From assembly GCA_052379845.1 (NCBI GenBank), contig JBQTCF010000021.1: a stretch of 64,000 bases of DNA; one strand, 5' to 3'. Positions within the stretch are counted from its first letter, which is position 1; every line of letters begins with the position of its first letter. Source of the stretch: Roseinatronobacter sp052379845. GTDB taxonomy: Bacteria > Pseudomonadota > Alphaproteobacteria > Rhodobacterales > Rhodobacteraceae. A program made the position numbers and the translations under genes. Below are positions 1-9,117 of the stretch, piece after piece. Under the pieces are notes generated by a model. The model saw only the letters and a list, made by a program, of their open reading frames with translations, did not search any database and was not told where the DNA came from.

Positions 1-242
1 CCGGAAAAGATTGAAGCCATGCACGGGAATTCGTCCAAATTATGCTATAAACAATTGAAAAATAACGAAAATAAATTCGGAAAAAATATTCGGCCTTTTC
101 ACCCTGTGCGACCCGCAGCGCCGTTTGGGCGCCGTTGGGTGATTCCCCAGGCGCGCGGCCCAACACCAACGCCATACTTGTGAGGGCCATGAACGCGTGC
201 TAGCGGTTGGTGCCTGCTTGGGGTCTGGGAGGGACTTGAGCC
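1..242. other. Upstream region of the cox operon
   Basis: I see no convincing gene here. Bases about 35-95 are clearly richer in A and T than the rest of the window, which suits a promoter or regulator-binding region for the rightward cox operon. The last 15 bases hold a strong GGGAGGG ribosome site for the first gene. No specific operator could be assigned. Confidence 0.35.
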
Positions 243-1358
243 GTGCTTGATTATACACATGACACGACACTGGTCATTGCGTCATTGGCGGTGGCGTTGA
301 TGGCGGGGTTTACCGGCCTTTCGCTGACGCGCGGTGCATCCGCGCTGCCCTTGGGGCAACGCAAGCTTGCTGTGGTGATGGCGGCTATTTCCCTTGGCGG
401 GGGCATCTGGTCCATGCATTTTGTGGCCATGCTGGGCCTGCAGCTGCCGATTCCCTTCTATTATGATGCGCTGACCACCTTGATGTCAGCCCTGCTGGCT
501 GTGCTTATGACGGGTGTGGCGCTACTGGTTGTGCATTTCGGAACCCGCACGCAGGCGCGCATTGTTCTGGCCGGCGTCGTTGTGGGTATTGGCATTCCCG
601 CGATGCATTATATCGGCATGTCAGGCATGCAACTGTGCAGGCCGGTCTATTCGGTCGCGGGTGTGGGTGCGGCGCTGGTGATTTCGGTTGCGCTTAGCGT
701 GGTGGCCTTTGTGATAACCTATTCCAGACGCGAGCGGCTGAATATCATCATGGGCACGCTTGGCTTCGGGCTGGCGGTGTTTGCGGTGCATTTCATTGCG
801 ATGGCGGGCACGGGATTCGTGGCGCAGGGCGGTGTATCGGGTGCAGGCCCCATCATCAGCAATTCCGCGCTGGCCTTCGGGGTGACGGTGGCGGTGTTCC
901 TGATCTCGGGGGCGTTTTTGCTGACAGGGGTGACGTTCCTGCCCGCCCCCGTCCCCGCCAGCACGGCCCCGGCACCCGATACGGCCCCGCCACGCCCCCC
1001 CGCAATGGACCCCCTGCCCCGCGATGCCGTGAAGGTGCCCTATGAAAAGGACGGGCGCACGCAGTTCATTGACGCACAAGACATCGCCGCCATCCGCGCC
1101 GAGGGGCATTATACCTTGCTCTATGCACAGGATCAGAAGCTGTTTTGCCCATGGCCCATCACCATGGCGGAAACGCGCCTGCCTGTGGATGATTTCATAC
1201 GCACCCATCGCAGCTATCTGGTGAATCGTCGCCATGTCACGGGGTTTGAACGCAAGAAGGATACCGGCGTGTGTTATTTCGACACAATGACCGCGCTGGA
1301 CAAGGTGCCCGTCAGCCGCGCCCGGCTGGGACAGGTGCGCGACTTTCTGGGGCTGTAG
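243..1358 (+). CDS. coxC: MHYT-LytTR membrane regulator, CoxC-like
   Basis: This is a predicted membrane-bound transcription regulator of 371 residues. The N-terminal 230 residues are membrane segments carrying three MHYT-type motifs (MHFVAM, MHYIGM, VHFIAM), which in this family are thought to hold metal and sense a gas such as CO, NO or O2. A proline-rich linker follows, and residues about 260-371 form a LytTR DNA-binding domain (AEGHYTLLY, FIRTHRSYLVN). CoxC and CoxH of Oligotropha carboxidovorans have this same domain pair. The start is GTG, supported by GGGAGGG nine bases upstream. The gene lies directly upstream of coxMSL, as coxC does in Oligotropha. A role as CO-responsive activator is inferred from domains and position. 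Confidence 0.8.
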   Translation: MLDYTHDTTLVIASLAVALMAGFTGLSLTRGASALPLGQRKLAVVMAAISLGGGIWSMHFVAMLGLQLPIPFYYDALTTLMSALLAVLMTGVALLVVHFGTRTQARIVLAGVVVGIGIPAMHYIGMSGMQLCRPVYSVAGVGAALVISVALSVVAFVITYSRRERLNIIMGTLGFGLAVFAVHFIAMAGTGFVAQGGVSGAGPIISNSALAFGVTVAVFLISGAFLLTGVTFLPAPVPASTAPAPDTAPPRPPAMDPLPRDAVKVPYEKDGRTQFIDAQDIAAIRAEGHYTLLYAQDQKLFCPWPITMAETRLPVDDFIRTHRSYLVNRRHVTGFERKKDTGVCYFDTMTALDKVPVSRARLGQVRDFLGL

Positions 1359-1523
1359 CGCGGCCCCTGCGCGATTGCTGCAGCTGCATACGCCGTTCGT
1401 GCGCTGAATTCGCATTTCGTGCAAATGGCCGCGAAACTGGCGCGGGGGCAATCGATTGACAAAATGTCGCAGGCTAGCGTCCCGCCATGGCGGCGCAAGC
1501 TGCCCCAATTTTGGGAGGAAGAC

Positions 1524-2378
1524 ATGATACCAGCCGCGTTCGAGTATCACCGGCCATCGGAAATCGGTGCCGCACTTGACCTGTTGCAAACCCATGGCGA
1601 CGAGGCCCGCGTTCTGGCCGGTGGCCACAGCCTGATTCCAATGATGAAACTGCGTATGGCCGCGATCGAACACCTGATCGATTTGCGCGACATCGCCGAC
1701 CTGCGCGGCATCCATATCGATGGCACGCAGATTCGCCTTGGCGCAATGGTCACCCAGTCAGAGTTGATCACCCATGAAGAACTGGTCAGCGCCGCCCCCA
1801 TCCTGCGCGAAGCGGCCTTGCAGATTGCCGACCCGCAAGTGCGCTATATGGGCACTGTGGGCGGCAATGTGGCCAATGGCGATCCGGGAAATGACATGCC
1901 CGGCCTGATGCAGGCCCTTGGCGCCGAATTTGACCTGGCAGGCCCGTCCGGCACGCGCACAGTTGCCGCGCGGGATTTTTATGAAGCCGCCTATATGACC
2001 GCGCGCGAAGATGATGAGATTCTGACCGCCATTCGCTTTGACGCCACACCGGGCGGTTACGCCTATGAAAAGCAAAAGCGCAAGATCGGGGATTATGCGA
2101 CCGCCGCCGCCGCTGTGCTGATCACCCGCGCGGGCGACAGTGTTGAAACCGCGTCCGTGGCGATGACCAACCTTGCCGACACGCCCATCTGGTCGCAAGC
2201 CGCCGCTGACGCGCTGGTTGGCACGACATGCGACGCGCGCGCCATTCGTGCAGCCACCGACGCCGCGCTGGCCGATATTGACCCCACCGAAGACAACCGC
2301 GGCCCCGTTGAATTCAAACGCCATGTGGCGGGAATCATCATTTCACGCGCGATTGCCCGCGCCTGGTCGCGCGCCTGA
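1524..2378 (+). CDS. coxM: Carbon monoxide dehydrogenase medium (FAD) subunit
   Basis: This is the flavoprotein subunit of aerobic CO dehydrogenase, 284 residues. It binds FAD and passes electrons from the iron-sulfur subunit to the quinone pool. Two FAD-binding signatures are visible: AGGHSL at residues 32-37 and TVGGNVANGD at 111-120. A CO-dehydrogenase flavoprotein C-terminal domain follows. The start at 1524 is chosen because GGGAGGAA lies just upstream and the protein then begins at the family's usual position; the frame stays open further upstream with no homology-like sequence. It is the first of three structural genes (M-S-L) and is followed by coxS after 25 bases. Confidence 0.93.
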   Translation: MIPAAFEYHRPSEIGAALDLLQTHGDEARVLAGGHSLIPMMKLRMAAIEHLIDLRDIADLRGIHIDGTQIRLGAMVTQSELITHEELVSAAPILREAALQIADPQVRYMGTVGGNVANGDPGNDMPGLMQALGAEFDLAGPSGTRTVAARDFYEAAYMTAREDDEILTAIRFDATPGGYAYEKQKRKIGDYATAAAAVLITRAGDSVETASVAMTNLADTPIWSQAAADALVGTTCDARAIRAATDAALADIDPTEDNRGPVEFKRHVAGIIISRAIARAWSRA

Positions 2379-2403
2379 CCCGCGCCAGAAAGGAACAGCC
2401 ATC

Positions 2404-2895
2404 ATGTCCAAGACAGCCATCAAACTGAACGTCAACGGCAAGACCGAGGAACTTCTGGTCGAACCGCGCGAATTGCTGATTTATGTGTTGCGCGAAAAAC
2501 TGAACCTGACCGGCCCGCATGTGGGCTGTGAAACCAGCCATTGCGGGGCCTGCACTGTGGAGATTGACGGCAAATCCGTCAAATCCTGCACCATGTTCGC
2601 CGTGCAGGCGGACGGAACGGAAATCACCACCATTGAGGGGCTAAGCACGCCCGACAATCTGCATGTTCTGCAACGCATGTTCCGCGAACATCACGGGTTG
2701 CAATGCGGCTATTGCACACCGGGCATGATTACCCGCGCCCACCGCCTGCTTCAGGAAAATCCCAACCCCACCGAAGAAGATGTGCGTTTCGGCATTGCCG
2801 GCAACCTGTGCCGCTGCACCGGATACCAGAACATCGTCAAATCCATCCTTGCCGCCGCAGCAGAAATCAACGCCGCACAGGAGGCCGCAGAATGA
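2404..2895 (+). CDS. coxS: Carbon monoxide dehydrogenase small (2Fe-2S) subunit
   Basis: This is the iron-sulfur subunit, 163 residues, carrying two [2Fe-2S] clusters between the molybdenum site of CoxL and the FAD of CoxM. The plant-ferredoxin-like cluster ligands are Cys42, Cys47, Cys50 and Cys62. The second cluster uses Cys101, Cys104, Cys136 and Cys138 (CGYC and CRC motifs). AGAAAGGA precedes the ATG. The stop codon overlaps the coxL start as ATGA, so the two are translationally coupled. All eight cluster cysteines are present, which supports an intact enzyme. Confidence 0.95.
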   Translation: MSKTAIKLNVNGKTEELLVEPRELLIYVLREKLNLTGPHVGCETSHCGACTVEIDGKSVKSCTMFAVQADGTEITTIEGLSTPDNLHVLQRMFREHHGLQCGYCTPGMITRAHRLLQENPNPTEEDVRFGIAGNLCRCTGYQNIVKSILAAAAEINAAQEAAE

Positions 2896-5309
2896 ACGAC
2901 ATGACCCCGGACCGTGACGACCGTATTGCCAACCTCAAGGGGATGGGCTGCGCGCGCAAGCGCGTCGAGGATGCCCGCTTTACCCAGGGCAAGGGCAATT
3001 ACGTCGATGATATCAAGCTTGCGGGCATGCTGCATGGTGACTTCGTGCGCTCCCCCTATGCACATGCGCGGGTGAAATCCATCAACGCCGAAGCGGCCCT
3101 TGCCCTGCCCGGCGTGATTGCGGTGCTGACCGCCAAGGACCTGGAGCCGCTGAACCTGCACTGGATGCCCACGCTAGCGGGCGACAAACAGATGGTTCTG
3201 GCCGATGGCAAGGTTCTGTTCCAGGGGCAGGAAGTGGCGTTTGTCGTGGCCGAAGACCGCTACATCGCCGCCGATGCCGTCGAACTGGTTGAAGTGGAAT
3301 ATGAAGCCCTGCCCGTTCTGACAGACCCGTTTGCCGCGCTGGAAAGTGACGTTGTCCTGCGCGAGGATCTGGCAGGGCAGGACAGCGGCGCCCATGGCCC
3401 GCGCCGCCATCACAACCACATTTTCCTGTGGGAAGAAGGCGACAAGGACGCCACCGAACAGGTGCTGGACAGCGCCGAAGTGGTGGCCGAAGAAATGGTC
3501 TATTACCACCGCACCCACCCTTGCCCGCTGGAACCTTGCGGGTCCGTGGCCAGCATGGACAAGGTGAATGGCAAACTGACCCTTTGGGGCACGTTTCAGG
3601 CCCCGCATGTGGTGCGCACAGTGGCGTCGCTGCTGTCAGGGATTGAGGAACACAATATCCGCGTCGTCTCGCCCGATATTGGCGGGGGCTTTGGCAACAA
3701 GGTGGGGGTGTATCCCGGTTACATCTGTTCCATCGTGGCCAGCATTGTCACCGGCCGCCCCGTCAAATGGGTCGAGGACCGGATGGAAAACCTGATGGCC
3801 ACGGCATTTGCCCGCGATTACTGGATGCAAGGCAAGATTGCCGCCACCAAGGACGGCAAGATCACCGGCCTGTGGTGCCATGTGACCGCAGACCACGGCG
3901 CATTTGACGCCTGCGCGGACCCCACCAAGTTTCCCGCCGGTTTTTTCCATATCTGCACGGGCAGTTATGACATACCCGTGGCCTATGTGGGTGTTGACGG
4001 GGTCTATACCAACAAGGCACCGGGCGGCGTGGCCTATCGCTGTTCGTTCCGCGTGACCGAAGCGGCCTATTTCATCGAACGCATGATTGAAGTGCTGGCC
4101 ATTGAACTGGGCATGGACGCGGCAGACCTGCGCGCCAAGAACTTCATCCGCGCCGACCAGTTCCCCTATACCTCGGCGTTGGGGTGGGAATATGACAGCG
4201 GGGATTATCACACGGCATGGACCAAAGCGCTGGAGGCTGTGGATTATGCGGGGCTGCGGCGCGAACAGGCCGACCGCGTGGCCGCCTTCAACCGCGGCGA
4301 AACCCGCAAGCTGATGGGCATTGGCCTGACGCATTTCACCGAAATCGTGGGCGCAGGGCCGGTCAAGAATTGCGATATTCTGGGCATGGGCATGTTTGAC
4401 AGTTGCGAAATCCGCATCCACCCCACGGGCAGCGCGATTGCCCGCCTTGGAACCATTTCGCAAGGACAGGGCCACGCCACGACATTTGCACAAATTCTGG
4501 CAACTGAAATCGGCATTCCCGCCGACAGCATCACCATTGAAGAAGGCGACACGGACACGGCCCCTTATGGCCTTGGCACTTACGGGTCACGGTCCACGCC
4601 AGTGGCAGGGGCCGCCACGGCCATGGCCGGGCGCAAAATCCGCGCAAAAGCACAGATGATCGCGGCCTATCTTCTGGAAGTGCACGACAATGACGTGGAA
4701 TTCGACATTGACCGTTTCGTGGTCAAGGGCGTGCCCGAACGTTTCAAAACGATGAAGGAAATTGCCTATGCGGCCTATAATCAGGCCATTCCCGGCATTG
4801 AACCGGGGCTGGAGGCCGTAAGCTACTATGACCCGCCCAACATGACCTACCCGTTCGGGGCCTATATCTGCGTCATGGAAGTGGATGTGGACACCGGCGA
4901 GCATGAAATCCGCCAGTTCTACGCGCTGGATGATTGCGGCACCCGCATCAACCCGATGGTCATCGAAGGGCAGGTGCATGGCGGCCTGACCGAAGCGCTG
5001 GCCATCGCCATGGGTCAGGAAATCGCCTATGACGACATGGGCAATTGCAAGACCGGCACCTTGATGGACTTTTTCCTGCCCACCGCATGGGAAACGCCCC
5101 ATTACACCACCGACCACACGGAAACCCCGTCCCCGCATCACCCGATCGGGGCCAAGGGGGTGGGCGAAAGCCCCAATGTGGGCGGCGTGCCTGCGTTTTC
5201 CAATGCTGTGCATGATGCATTCCGCGCGTTTGGCCTGCGCCAGGCGCATATGCCCCATGACCATTGGCGCATCTGGAAAATCGCCAACCAGCTTGGCCTG
5301 CACGGCTGA
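2892..5309 (+). CDS. coxL: Carbon monoxide dehydrogenase large (Mo/Cu) subunit, form I
   Basis: This is the catalytic subunit of aerobic CO dehydrogenase (CO + H2O to CO2 + 2 H+ + 2 e-), 805 residues, with a molybdenum-cytosine dinucleotide and a CuSMoO2 active site. The loop AYRCSFR places the copper-binding Cys at residue 384, close to Cys388 of Oligotropha; this motif marks form I, the type linked to real CO oxidation, rather than form II (AYRGAGR). The active-site Glu appears as GVGES with Glu759. The start ATG overlaps the coxS stop. Length and motifs match the family with no sign of damage. The enzyme is expected at the inner face of the cytoplasmic membrane. Confidence 0.97.
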   Translation: MNDMTPDRDDRIANLKGMGCARKRVEDARFTQGKGNYVDDIKLAGMLHGDFVRSPYAHARVKSINAEAALALPGVIAVLTAKDLEPLNLHWMPTLAGDKQMVLADGKVLFQGQEVAFVVAEDRYIAADAVELVEVEYEALPVLTDPFAALESDVVLREDLAGQDSGAHGPRRHHNHIFLWEEGDKDATEQVLDSAEVVAEEMVYYHRTHPCPLEPCGSVASMDKVNGKLTLWGTFQAPHVVRTVASLLSGIEEHNIRVVSPDIGGGFGNKVGVYPGYICSIVASIVTGRPVKWVEDRMENLMATAFARDYWMQGKIAATKDGKITGLWCHVTADHGAFDACADPTKFPAGFFHICTGSYDIPVAYVGVDGVYTNKAPGGVAYRCSFRVTEAAYFIERMIEVLAIELGMDAADLRAKNFIRADQFPYTSALGWEYDSGDYHTAWTKALEAVDYAGLRREQADRVAAFNRGETRKLMGIGLTHFTEIVGAGPVKNCDILGMGMFDSCEIRIHPTGSAIARLGTISQGQGHATTFAQILATEIGIPADSITIEEGDTDTAPYGLGTYGSRSTPVAGAATAMAGRKIRAKAQMIAAYLLEVHDNDVEFDIDRFVVKGVPERFKTMKEIAYAAYNQAIPGIEPGLEAVSYYDPPNMTYPFGAYICVMEVDVDTGEHEIRQFYALDDCGTRINPMVIEGQVHGGLTEALAIAMGQEIAYDDMGNCKTGTLMDFFLPTAWETPHYTTDHTETPSPHHPIGAKGVGESPNVGGVPAFSNAVHDAFRAFGLRQAHMPHDHWRIWKIANQLGLHG

Positions 5310-5353
5310 AAGGACAGGGGGCGCGCGGACCACCCGCGCCCCCGTTTGACCCC

Positions 5354-6232
5354 ATGGAAAACCCCCAACTCCTGACCGAAAAACTGCGCGCGCAGGGCTA
5401 TGTCGCCCATCCCGACCTTGCCATGGCGCTGCATCTGTCGCTGACGCTGGGCCGCCCGCTGCTGCTGGAAGGGGCGGCAGGCGTGGGCAAGACCGAAATC
5501 GCGCGCGCGCTTGCTGCAATGCTGGACACCGAATTGCTGCGCCTGCAATGCTATGAAGGGCTGGACGCCGCGCAGGCCATTTATGAATGGAACTACCAGC
5601 GGCAATTGCTGTCCATCCGCGCCGCTGTGGAAGATGGCGAATCGGCCCGTCAGGCCGAATCTCGCATCTTTTCAGAAGACTACCTGCTGGAACGCCCGCT
5701 TCTGGCCGCAATCCGGCGCGAACGGCCCCCCGTGCTGCTGATTGACGAAATCGACCGCGCGGATGAGGAATTCGAGGCTTATTTGCTGGAAGTGCTGTCG
5801 GATTTTCAGATCACCATTCCCGAACTGGGCACCATCACTGCGACATCGCGCCCCCATGTCATCCTGACCGCGAACGGCACGCGCGATCTGTCAGACGCGC
5901 TGCGCAGGCGGTGCCTGTATGCCTATGTCGACTATCCCGACCGCGACACCGAACTGGCCATCCTGTCCACCCGCTGCCCTGATATTGACGCCGCCCTTGG
6001 CCGCCAGATCGTGGGGTTTGTTCAGGCCCTGCGCGCTGAAGATCTGGAAAAGAAACCCGGCATTGCCGAAATGCTGGATTTCGCCGCCGCCCTTGGCGGG
6101 CTTGGCGTCAATGATCTGGGCGCGGACGCGGCCGCATTGGCGGCGGCACTGGCCACGTTGCTGAAAACCCAATCCGACCGCGCCGCCATCCCGCCCGAAG
6201 TGGCCGCGCGCCTTGCAGGCCGCGCCGCATGA
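5354..6232 (+). CDS. coxD: MoxR-type AAA+ ATPase for CODH maturation
   Basis: This is a 292-residue MoxR-family AAA+ ATPase. CoxD in Oligotropha is known to be needed to build the CuSMoO2 centre after the apoenzyme has assembled. Walker A is GAAGVGKT at residues 40-47 and Walker B is VLLIDE at 127-132; a sensor-1 Asn follows in LTANGTRDL. The start at 5354 fits the family, whereas an open frame from 5264 overlaps coxL. The gene lies 44 bases behind coxL and overlaps coxE by ATGA. MoxR proteins normally pair with a von Willebrand A protein, which is the next gene. Confidence 0.92.
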   Translation: MENPQLLTEKLRAQGYVAHPDLAMALHLSLTLGRPLLLEGAAGVGKTEIARALAAMLDTELLRLQCYEGLDAAQAIYEWNYQRQLLSIRAAVEDGESARQAESRIFSEDYLLERPLLAAIRRERPPVLLIDEIDRADEEFEAYLLEVLSDFQITIPELGTITATSRPHVILTANGTRDLSDALRRRCLYAYVDYPDRDTELAILSTRCPDIDAALGRQIVGFVQALRAEDLEKKPGIAEMLDFAAALGGLGVNDLGADAAALAAALATLLKTQSDRAAIPPEVAARLAGRAA

Positions 6233-7437
6233 GGCGCGACCTGACCCTGAAACGCCCGTCCCGCGCCACCCGCTTTGCCGCGCGCGACCCCGGCCCCGCT
6301 GCGCGGCTGGCGGGGTTCATGGCGCATTTGCGCGGCGCGGGGTTTCATCTGGGGGTCGCGGACACAGGGCTTGCCATGGCCGCCCTTGCCGGGCTGGACG
6401 ATCTGGCCCCCGAAACCGTGTGCCGCGCGCTGAAAGCGGTCTGTGCCAGCGATGCGGATCAAGTCGCGCGCTTTGACGATCTGTTCAACGCCTTCTGGCT
6501 GAATAACGGGCGCGTGCGGGCGCGCATCACGCAATCGCGCAGCACCGGCACGGACCGCCAGCGCGCGGGCCGCACAGGCTGCGGCATGGCAGGCGGCACC
6601 GGCAAGGCCCATGCCCCCGATGACGGGCAGGATGATGGCAACAGCGAAAGCGGCGGCACCGGGCGGTTGATGGCCACAGGCGTTGCCAACCTGATGCGCC
6701 GTGATTTGCGCGAACTGGTCAGCCCTGATGATATTCGCCATGCCGAAACCCTTGCCGCGCGGTTGGGCGCGGCCATCCGCGACCGCCGGTCCCGGCGCAG
6801 GCGCGCCGCACGACGCGGGCGCGGCGTGGATTTGCGCCGCACCCTGCGCGCGGCCCTGTCCACAGGCGGCGAACCCCTGCACCTGCACCGCCGCACCCGC
6901 CCTGACCGGCCCGTAAAACTGGTGGTTCTGTGCGATGTGTCGGGGTCCATGCTGGCCTATACGCGCCCCTATCTGGCGTTCATCACGGGGCTTACGCGCG
7001 CGGACCCCACCGCAGACGCCTATCTGTTTCACACGGGCCTTGTGCGCATTACCACTGCGCTGCACGATGACGACCCGCTGCGCATGCTGAACCGGCTGTC
7101 GCTTCTGGCCGAAGGGGTTGGGGGCGGGTCGCGCATCGGGGCCAATCTGGCCCTGTTCGCGCGCAGCTACGCGCGCCGGTTTGTCAACGGGCGCAGCGTG
7201 GTTATCATTCTGTCCGATGGCTATGACAGCGCCAGCCCCGAACAACTTGGCCCCGCGCTTGCGCAGCTGAAAAAGCGCGGCTGCCGTATCATCTGGCTGA
7301 ACCCGCTGAAGGGGTGGCGCGACTATGCGCCAATTGCGGGCGGCATGGCCGCCGCACTGCCCCATCTGGACCTGTTCGCCCCCGCCACCACCCTGGCCGA
7401 TCTGGCCCGACTGGAACCGGAGCTTGCCCGCCTATGA
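6229..7437 (+). CDS. coxE: CoxE-type von Willebrand A domain protein
   Basis: This 402-residue protein belongs to the CoxE/VWA family that partners the MoxR ATPase CoxD in maturation of the CO dehydrogenase active site. The metal-ion-dependent adhesion site is visible as CDVSGSM with Asp236, Ser238 and Ser240, and SDGYDSAS further on fits the rest of the fold. The middle, residues about 180-215, is very Arg-rich. The gene overlaps coxD by ATGA and coxF by ATGA, so the D-E-F genes are tightly coupled. The partner role is known for the family; nothing here suggests degeneration. Confidence 0.9.
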   Translation: MRRDLTLKRPSRATRFAARDPGPAARLAGFMAHLRGAGFHLGVADTGLAMAALAGLDDLAPETVCRALKAVCASDADQVARFDDLFNAFWLNNGRVRARITQSRSTGTDRQRAGRTGCGMAGGTGKAHAPDDGQDDGNSESGGTGRLMATGVANLMRRDLRELVSPDDIRHAETLAARLGAAIRDRRSRRRRAARRGRGVDLRRTLRAALSTGGEPLHLHRRTRPDRPVKLVVLCDVSGSMLAYTRPYLAFITGLTRADPTADAYLFHTGLVRITTALHDDDPLRMLNRLSLLAEGVGGGSRIGANLALFARSYARRFVNGRSVVIILSDGYDSASPEQLGPALAQLKKRGCRIIWLNPLKGWRDYAPIAGGMAAALPHLDLFAPATTLADLARLEPELARL

Positions 7438-8264
7438 CCCTGTCCGCCACTGCCCATGACCGCCTGAACCGCGAAATGGACCGCCTGCGCCGCGCGGGCC
7501 AGCCGTTTGCCATTGCCACAATCGTGCGCACTATTGACGCCACATCTGCCAAACCCGGCGCCAAGGCGCTGATTCTGGCCGATGGCACCCTGGCTGAAGG
7601 CTGGGTCGGCGGGGGCTGCGCGCGCGCCGCTGTCGCCCGCGCGGCGCTGGACGCGCTGCGCGACGGGCAGCCGCAATTCGTGTCCCTGCGCCCGTCCGAC
7701 CTTCTGGATGCCGAAGGGGTCAGCGCCGGTGACAACCGCGACGGCATACGCTTTGCGCGCAATGACTGCCCGTCCAAAGGGTCGATGGATATTTTCGTGG
7801 AACCCGTCCTGCCCCTGCCGCAACTGGTCATTTGCGGGGCGGGGCCTGTGGCGCTGGCGCTGGCCGATCTGTCGGCGCGGTTCGACATGCACCGCACGCT
7901 ATGCGCCCCCGGTGCCCTGCCCGTCCCCGCCCCTGATGTTGACACCTGCGTGGACAGTTTCGCCTTCGACACAGCGCCTGACCGCCAGCGTTTTGTTGTC
8001 ATCGCAACCCAAGGCAAGGGCGATGACGCGGCTTTGCGCGCCGCGCTGGCCTGCGGGGCCGAATATGTGGCCTTCGTGGGCAGCAAGCGCAAATTCGCCA
8101 CCTTATCTGCGCGCCTGCAATCCGATCATGGCATTTGCGCGCAAGCGCTGGCGCGCGTTCATGCGCCTGCAGGGCTTGACCTGCACGCCATAACCCCCGA
8201 AGAAATAGCCTTGTCGATCCTTGCACAAATCGTCGCAACCCGCCGCAAGGGGCGGCGCACATGA
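7434..8264 (+). CDS. coxF: XdhC/CoxF-family maturation protein
   Basis: This 276-residue protein resembles XdhC/CoxI family factors, which bind molybdenum cofactor and supply it, usually sulfurated, to xanthine dehydrogenase-type enzymes. The N-terminal half has the XdhC signature (TIVRTIDATSAKPGAKALI, then GWVGGGCARAAV). The C-terminal half has a Rossmann-like nucleotide fold beginning ICGAGPVALALADL. The start ATG overlaps the coxE stop, and the stop overlaps the ATG of the following 31-residue frame. In Oligotropha the gene at this place is coxF. The specific substrate is inferred from the operon. Confidence 0.88.
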   Translation: MTLSATAHDRLNREMDRLRRAGQPFAIATIVRTIDATSAKPGAKALILADGTLAEGWVGGGCARAAVARAALDALRDGQPQFVSLRPSDLLDAEGVSAGDNRDGIRFARNDCPSKGSMDIFVEPVLPLPQLVICGAGPVALALADLSARFDMHRTLCAPGALPVPAPDVDTCVDSFAFDTAPDRQRFVVIATQGKGDDAALRAALACGAEYVAFVGSKRKFATLSARLQSDHGICAQALARVHAPAGLDLHAITPEEIALSILAQIVATRRKGRRT

Positions 8265-8356
8265 CAACCCTGCGCAAGTTCCTGTCACGTTGCTGGCCAC
8301 GGCTAAGCGCCGAACACGCCGAATTGCTGGCCAAGATCAAGTTTCCCTGCTGTTAA
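8261..8356 (+). CDS. 31-residue peptide ending FPCC within the cox operon
   Basis: I do not recognise this gene from any named family. The frame starts with an ATG that overlaps the coxF stop as ATGA, exactly as the other cox genes are coupled. It runs 31 codons and ends 28 bases before coxG. The peptide is basic and amphipathic in its N-terminal third (MTTLRKFLSRCW), then has an Ala/Glu/Leu stretch, and closes with KIKFPCC and a TAA stop. It has three cysteines, two at the very C-terminus. Coupling on both sides argues that it is translated. A Cys-Cys tail next to maturation genes for a copper-containing site suggests metal or sulfur handling, but that is speculation. It is short enough for automatic callers to miss. 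Confidence 0.6.
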   Translation: MTTLRKFLSRCWPRLSAEHAELLAKIKFPCC

Positions 8357-8384
8357 AACACCCAAGAAAAGAAAGAGGCACCCC

Positions 8385-8840
8385 ATGGACCTTCAAGACG
8401 AAATCCTGATCCCGGCACCGATTGAAACCGTCTATGCCGCGCTGAACGACCCCGAAATCCTGCAAGCCAGCATTCCGGGCTGTGAAGAACTGGTCAAACA
8501 TTCCGATACCGAACTGGAAGCCAAGGTCACGCTGAAAATCGGGCCGGTCAAGGCGCGGTTCGGGGGCAATGTCACCCTGAATCCCGAAGACCCGCCGCGC
8601 CGCTTCTCGTTGACAGGCGAAGGGTCAGGCGGGGCTGCGGGCTTCGCCAAGGGCGGCGCGACCGTGGAACTGGAAGAACAGCCCGACGGGCAAACCCTGC
8701 TGCGCTATGAAGCGCGCGCCGAAATTGGCGGCAAGCTGGCGCAACTGGGCAGCCGGTTGATACAGGGCACCGCCAAGAAACTGGCGACAAAATTCTTCGC
8801 TGATTTTTCCGAAGCGGTGCAGGCGCGCGAAACAAGCTGA
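8385..8840 (+). CDS. coxG: CoxG-family SRPBCC protein
   Basis: This 151-residue protein is the CoxG (carbon monoxide dehydrogenase subunit G) family, an SRPBCC helix-grip fold. It has the family's opening (DEILIPAPIETVYAALNDPEILQASIPGCEEL) and a Gly-rich middle (LTGEGSGGAAGFAKGGATVEL). CoxG is thought to help attach CO dehydrogenase to the cytoplasmic membrane or pass it quinone. Here the protein lacks the long hydrophobic C-terminal anchor found in some CoxG proteins, ending soon after a helix. An AAAGAGG ribosome site precedes the ATG. It is the last recognisable gene of the cox operon. Confidence 0.88.
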   Translation: MDLQDEILIPAPIETVYAALNDPEILQASIPGCEELVKHSDTELEAKVTLKIGPVKARFGGNVTLNPEDPPRRFSLTGEGSGGAAGFAKGGATVELEEQPDGQTLLRYEARAEIGGKLAQLGSRLIQGTAKKLATKFFADFSEAVQARETS

Positions 8841-9117
8841 CGCCACATCCTGCGCGGCCATAACCGGCCGCGCGCCCCTGTCCTGTTTCCCCCCCGTCAC
8901 GCCATTTGCGAAAATCCCGCGCGCGCCCCCGCGCGGGGCCAAAACGGGTTTCCATTTGGTCCGGTTTTGCGATAGCGATAATGCAACCTTGCCTTGTGCC
9001 CCGGTGACGCGGCGTGTTTTGCCTATGTGGCCCGCGCAGCACATATCGGGCTATGGCTACTGGACCGGTGGACCGCATGCGCGCCGCGCATATGGCCATC
9101 AGATGAAAGGACATGGA

